Position numbers and translations under genes: made by a program
Origin: an uncultured Sutterella sp.
GTDB taxonomy: Bacteria > Pseudomonadota > Gammaproteobacteria > Burkholderiales > Burkholderiaceae_F
DNA: 9,169 nucleotides
Direction: 5' to 3'
NCBI GenBank assembly: GCA_934249275.1
Contig: CAKQKT010000075.1
Location: 1 to 9,169 of the forward strand
Notes under the pieces: generated by a model
What the model was told of the DNA's origin: nothing
The model's input: the letters and a program-made list of their open reading frames with translations, nothing else
Database searches by the model: none
In this document: in pieces, positions 6,530 through 9,169 of the stretch
Position numbering within the stretch: position 1 is the stretch's first letter
Layout of the letters: each line of letters starts with the position of its first letter

Positions 6530-6600
6530 ATACACGACGGTTGCAAACTTTTGACCGTCAAAGCCAGGAGACAGGCAGCCAAGAAACTGCCTTGGCACTC

Positions 6601-6627
6601 GAACGGGAGCGAAAACCGTTCCCGTTC
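6601..6627. repeat. 11-bp hairpin downstream of the GntR gene
   Basis: Positions 6601-6611 pair with 6617-6627 (one G-T pair) around a 5-nt loop AAAAC. There is no U tract on either strand directly after it. It may stabilise mRNA ends or add to the terminator next to it. Confidence 0.55.
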
Positions 6628-6629
6628 AG

Positions 6630-6675
6630 AAAAAAACGGCGCCACGAACGTCAACCGTCCGAGGCGCCTTCTTTT
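6630..6675. terminator. bidirectional terminator between convergent genes
   Basis: GGCGCC occurs at 6638-6643 and 6663-6668 and, being self-complementary, the copies form a stem. On the plus strand TTCTTTT follows (end of the GntR transcript). On the minus strand a run of seven T follows (end of the PrpD-family transcript). The stem is short, but the tracts on both sides and the convergent setting support it. Confidence 0.65.
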
Positions 6676-6698
6676 ATCGAAGCCTCAAAGAATGTGCA

Positions 6699-8114
6699 TC
6701 AGGCGTCAAAGGCTTCGCGGGTTCTGGGCTTGCGGGCGAGAAGACCGGCAACTTCCACTTTGAAGTCGGCAACCTTTTCGAGCGCCATAAGGGTGTCGGC
6801 CAACTTGTCGGTCTCCTCTTCGGTGAAGACCATGCCGACCACGCCCTTGAATTTCTTCAGAAGGGCTTCATCGGTGACGGGATTCGTCGGAGCGCCGAGC
6901 GGCATCGGAACGTGCTCCTGCCAGGAGCGGCCGTCCTTGAGCGTCACGACGACGATTGGCTCGTCATCATCCTTCTGAGTCTTGTCGACTGTGAATTTGA
7001 CGCGGGCCATCATTTCGGCAACACGCGGATCATTGCGCTTCGTGCGCGCAAAGGACGGCAGACCCACTGAACCGAAGACGAGGTCGGCAGCAACGCTATA
7101 TGGAATGGATAGCTGGGCGGAGTTCATCGGATGGAGAGTCGAGTGGCCGCACATGCCGTAAACGAACGGATTGATGATGACGCGGACTTCCTCGACATCG
7201 TCGGCAGTAAAGCCGTGAGCGGCTCGCAGATTGTCGACCGCATCAATGGCCGCATGCGTGGAGCGGCAGGAGGCGTGCGGCTTGATGGAAACGCGAGCGA
7301 GCTTCCAGTTCTGACCAAGCTCGCGAAGATAGGCGTCCGGATCGCTCGACGTCGGCGCGAAGGAATGGTTGAAGCCACCCCAAACTTCCTCAAAAACCTT
7401 TGTCGGCCCCGTAAAGCCGCGTCGTGCGAGTATGGCGCTCATCAGGCCGCCGTAGGCCGCATGACCGGCATGAAGACGCTTGCTCTGAGCGCCGTCGTGC
7501 ACGCAGCACCAGAGTCCAGAGGAGAAGGACGAGGCAAGACCGAGGGCATTCTGCGTTTCCTTAACGGAAAGACCGAGAATGCGTGCGGCGGCCGCAGCAG
7601 CGCCGAACGTGCCGCAGGTGCCCGTGGAGTGAAAGCCCGCACCGTTGTGAGGCTCATAAGCACCGCAGGCTTCAAGCGGACGGCGCGCGATGTCGTAGCC
7701 GATCACTACAGCATCGATGAATTCGCGACCCGTCACAGGTCGGCCGGCAAGCTCCACAGCGGCAACCGCCGCAGGCACCACGACGGCGCCGGAATGGTCG
7801 CATCCGCCCGTGTCGTCAAGCTCGAAGGCGTGAGAGGCCGTGCCGTTGACGAGCGCAGCGTTGAGCGGCGTCATCGTTTCGCCCGCGCCCCAAAGCGTCG
7901 CCTTGCCCTCACCTTCGCCTTCTTCGCGAAGAACGGATATGAGTCGCTGAGCCTCCACGGAAACGGCGCCGGCAACGCCAGCGCCGATCGAATCGAGAAT
8001 ATGGCGCACGGCCTTCGTCACCATCGCATCGGGAACGGCTTTCGAAGGCGTCTCCACGATGAATCGAGCGAGCACCTCGCTCTTGAGTACTTCAGAGGCT
8101 GCGGCTTCTGTCAT
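6699..8114 (-). CDS. MmgE/PrpD family protein (2-methylcitrate dehydratase / cis-aconitate decarboxylase / iminodisuccinate epimerase superfamily)
   Basis: The protein has 471 residues, normal for this family, which acts on small di- and tricarboxylates in the cytoplasm. Motifs in order: HAFELDDT (95-102), HSGAVVVPA (107-115), GFHSTGTCGTFGAAAAAA (160-177), SKRLHAGHAA (211-220), SIKPHASCRSTHA (276-288) and AQLSIPY (333-339). By analogy with cis-aconitate decarboxylase, the active-site set Asp100/101, Thr102, His107, His162, Lys212, Lys278 and Tyr339 is intact. The exact reaction cannot be read. No citrate-synthase-like, PrpB or PrpC gene is present, so a 2-methylcitrate cycle role is not supported here. 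The nearby ArgH-like lyase makes iminodisuccinate epimerase-type chemistry worth considering. ATG at 8114 has GGAG at 8121-8124, 6 nt away. It is convergent with the GntR gene and divergent from the second Dcu gene. Confidence 0.92.
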   Translation of the reverse strand: MTEAAASEVLKSEVLARFIVETPSKAVPDAMVTKAVRHILDSIGAGVAGAVSVEAQRLISVLREEGEGEGKATLWGAGETMTPLNAALVNGTASHAFELDDTGGCDHSGAVVVPAAVAAVELAGRPVTGREFIDAVVIGYDIARRPLEACGAYEPHNGAGFHSTGTCGTFGAAAAAARILGLSVKETQNALGLASSFSSGLWCCVHDGAQSKRLHAGHAAYGGLMSAILARRGFTGPTKVFEEVWGGFNHSFAPTSSDPDAYLRELGQNWKLARVSIKPHASCRSTHAAIDAVDNLRAAHGFTADDVEEVRVIINPFVYGMCGHSTLHPMNSAQLSIPYSVAADLVFGSVGLPSFARTKRNDPRVAEMMARVKFTVDKTQKDDDEPIVVVTLKDGRSWQEHVPMPLGAPTNPVTDEALLKKFKGVVGMVFTEEETDKLADTLMALEKVADFKVEVAGLLARKPRTREAFDA

Positions 8115-8159
8115 TATTTGCTCCAGTACGGGAAGTGAATTGTTTTCAGAGGCATCCAG

Positions 8160-8203
8160 CTATCGGACTGCCCCGTCAATCATAGCTAAAGCAAAGCCTC
8201 CTT
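8160..8203 (-). other. stranded AAGGAGG site and 7-codon mini-ORF upstream of the PrpD-family gene
   Basis: On the minus strand a perfect AAGGAGG (8203-8197) is followed 13 nt later by ATG and seven codons, MIDGAVR, ending in TAG at 8160-8162. It lies within the likely leader of the PrpD-family gene. The spacing is too long for efficient initiation. It may be a leader-peptide relic or chance. Confidence 0.2.
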
Positions 8204-8257
8204 GGCGAGAGGAAAAATGATTTCATCCGGTCTGCAGTTATTTACGGGTTTTTCTTC

Positions 8258-8286
8258 TTGTCTCCAAAGTCTTCAAAATGTAGAAT
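8258..8286 (+). promoter_or_regulatory. probable promoter of the second Dcu gene
   Basis: TTGTCT (8258-8263), a 17-bp gap and TAGAAT (8281-8286) fit a sigma-70 promoter about 65 bp before the start codon. A TATAAA at 8336-8341 is too close to the start to be preferred. Confidence 0.5.
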
Positions 8287-8352
8287 ACCGCGCGGCTAAT
8301 GACAAAAACAAAAGCCGTTGTTCCTCCACAAATCATATAAATCTTTGCAACC

Positions 8353-9169
8353 ATGGAAATGGACTTTAATTTCTGGCTCCAGTTCGCCATCGTGATGGTC
8401 TGCGTCGCGCTCGGCGGCCGTCTTGGCGGCGTGGGCCTTGGCGCGGCCGGCGGTCTCGGCGTCTGCCTTCTCGTTCTCGTTCTGGGTGTCCCCCCCGGCT
8501 CCCCTCCCGTCTCTGTTCTCCTCATCATTACGGCCGTCATTGCCTGCACATCCGTGCTTCAGGGGTCGGGCGGTCTTGACCTCATGGTCCGTTGGGCTGA
8601 AAAGCTTCTGCGCCGCTGGCCGAAGATGATTACGATCGTCGGTCCGCTCGTCTGCTCCTTCTTCGTGATGATTGTGGGCGTCCTACGTGGCCTTCGCGGT
8701 CTATCCCGTCGTCGCCGAAGTTGCGGCCTCGGCACGCGTCCGTCCCGAACGAGCCGTCTCCGCGTCCGTCATCTGCGCCGGCATCGGCGTGATGGCCTCG
8801 CCCATGTCCGCCGCCATGGCTGCCATGGTGGGTGTCATGGCCACGCAGGGCGTAAGCTTCGTTCAGATTCTTTCCGTGTCGATTCCGACCTTCATCTGCG
8901 CCGTGTTCTGCGCTGCTCTCTCGGTCTTCTGGCGAGGCAAGGAGCTTGAGGACGATCCCGAATTCCAGCGCCGCCTCGCCAACGGCGACTATCAGTGGCT
9001 CGCCACGCACTCCACGGCCGAACACAAGTTCACCGAAGCTCCGTTCGCCCGCCGTGCCGTTGCAATCTTCCTTCTCGGCATTCTGGTCTCGATTCTCGTG
9101 GGCTCCGTCTCCGATCTTCGTCCGTCCTGGACCGTCGGCGAAAAGACCTCGCTTCTCCCGATCCCGAAC
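8353..9169 (+). pseudogene. second Dcu-type C4-dicarboxylate transporter, frameshifted and cut by the window end
   Basis: From ATG 8353 the first 109 codons closely parallel the intact Dcu carrier at 2608-3942 (MEMDFNFWLQ against METDLNFWLQ, and the same GGVGLGAAGGLGV). After IVG at 8679 the frame gives Arg-rich non-family sequence to a stop at 8949. The family sequence resumes from TAC at 8684 in another frame (YVAFAVYPVVAEVA, then ARVRPERAVSASV) and stays open to 9169. Only 4 nt lie where two codons (TA in the paralog) are expected, so 2 nt seem to be missing. It could be a real null mutation, phase variation or a sequence error. No good ribosome binding site precedes 8353. It faces away from the PrpD-family gene. 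Confidence 0.85.

Noticed and set aside
6536..6559. GACGGT/ACCGTC short hairpin after the GntR stop
   Set aside because: Only six pairs with a 12-nt loop and no U tract, too weak to call beside the better terminator at 6630-6675.
7131..8138. Plus-strand open frame (335 residues) over the PrpD-family gene
   Set aside because: It is antisense to a gene with intact catalytic motifs. Its composition is Arg- and Ala-rich and it matches no family I know.

Overview
The window looks like chromosomal DNA of an anaerobic or microaerophilic proteobacterium. My best guess is a gut Burkholderiales of the Sutterellaceae type. This rests on family content and style only: moderately high GC, several Dcu-type C4-dicarboxylate carriers, a Tat-exported M20 hydrolase, LysR and GntR regulators and an ArgH close to the beta-proteobacterial pattern. 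No marker gene proves the taxonomy. I see no tRNA, rRNA, CRISPR array, insertion sequence or phage gene.

Layout, left to right. (1) A Tat-exported M20 metallopeptidase (1-716, minus, cut by the window edge) is divergent from a LysR-type regulator (847-1839, plus). Two overlapping dyads cover the probable lysR -10 box. (2) Positions 1840-2607 hold no intact gene. They contain a graveyard of minus-strand remnants: a Dcu transmembrane fragment, a piece resembling a LysR C-terminus, and the C-terminus of an unidentified membrane protein. Two minus-strand terminators and a large nested inverted repeat lie in the same stretch. (3) An intact Dcu carrier (2608-3942, minus) lies downstream of argininosuccinate lyase (4062-5471, minus), with a strong 12-bp hairpin between them. 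(4) A 404-bp regulatory region (5472-5875) holds three copies of a TTGTCGACAA-like palindrome. One lies next to a probable argH -10 box and one abuts a perfect TATAAT in front of a divergent GntR/FCD regulator (5876-6529, plus). (5) A bidirectional terminator separates this regulator from a convergent MmgE/PrpD-family enzyme (6699-8114, minus) that keeps the full active-site set of that superfamily. (6) Divergent from it is a second Dcu gene (8353 to the window end, plus), broken by a frameshift near 8680.

How the genes may work together. ArgH-type lyases release fumarate, and Dcu carriers exchange fumarate, aspartate, malate and succinate for anaerobic respiration. MmgE/PrpD enzymes act on di- and tricarboxylates. 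One member, iminodisuccinate epimerase, is known to work beside an ArgH-superfamily lyase in aminopolycarboxylate breakdown. The block argH, gntR, prpD, flanked by two outward-facing dcu genes, could therefore be a locus for N-succinyl-type or other amino-dicarboxylate compounds that feed fumarate respiration. The simpler reading is a housekeeping argH next to accessory carboxylate genes. The sequence alone does not decide between them.
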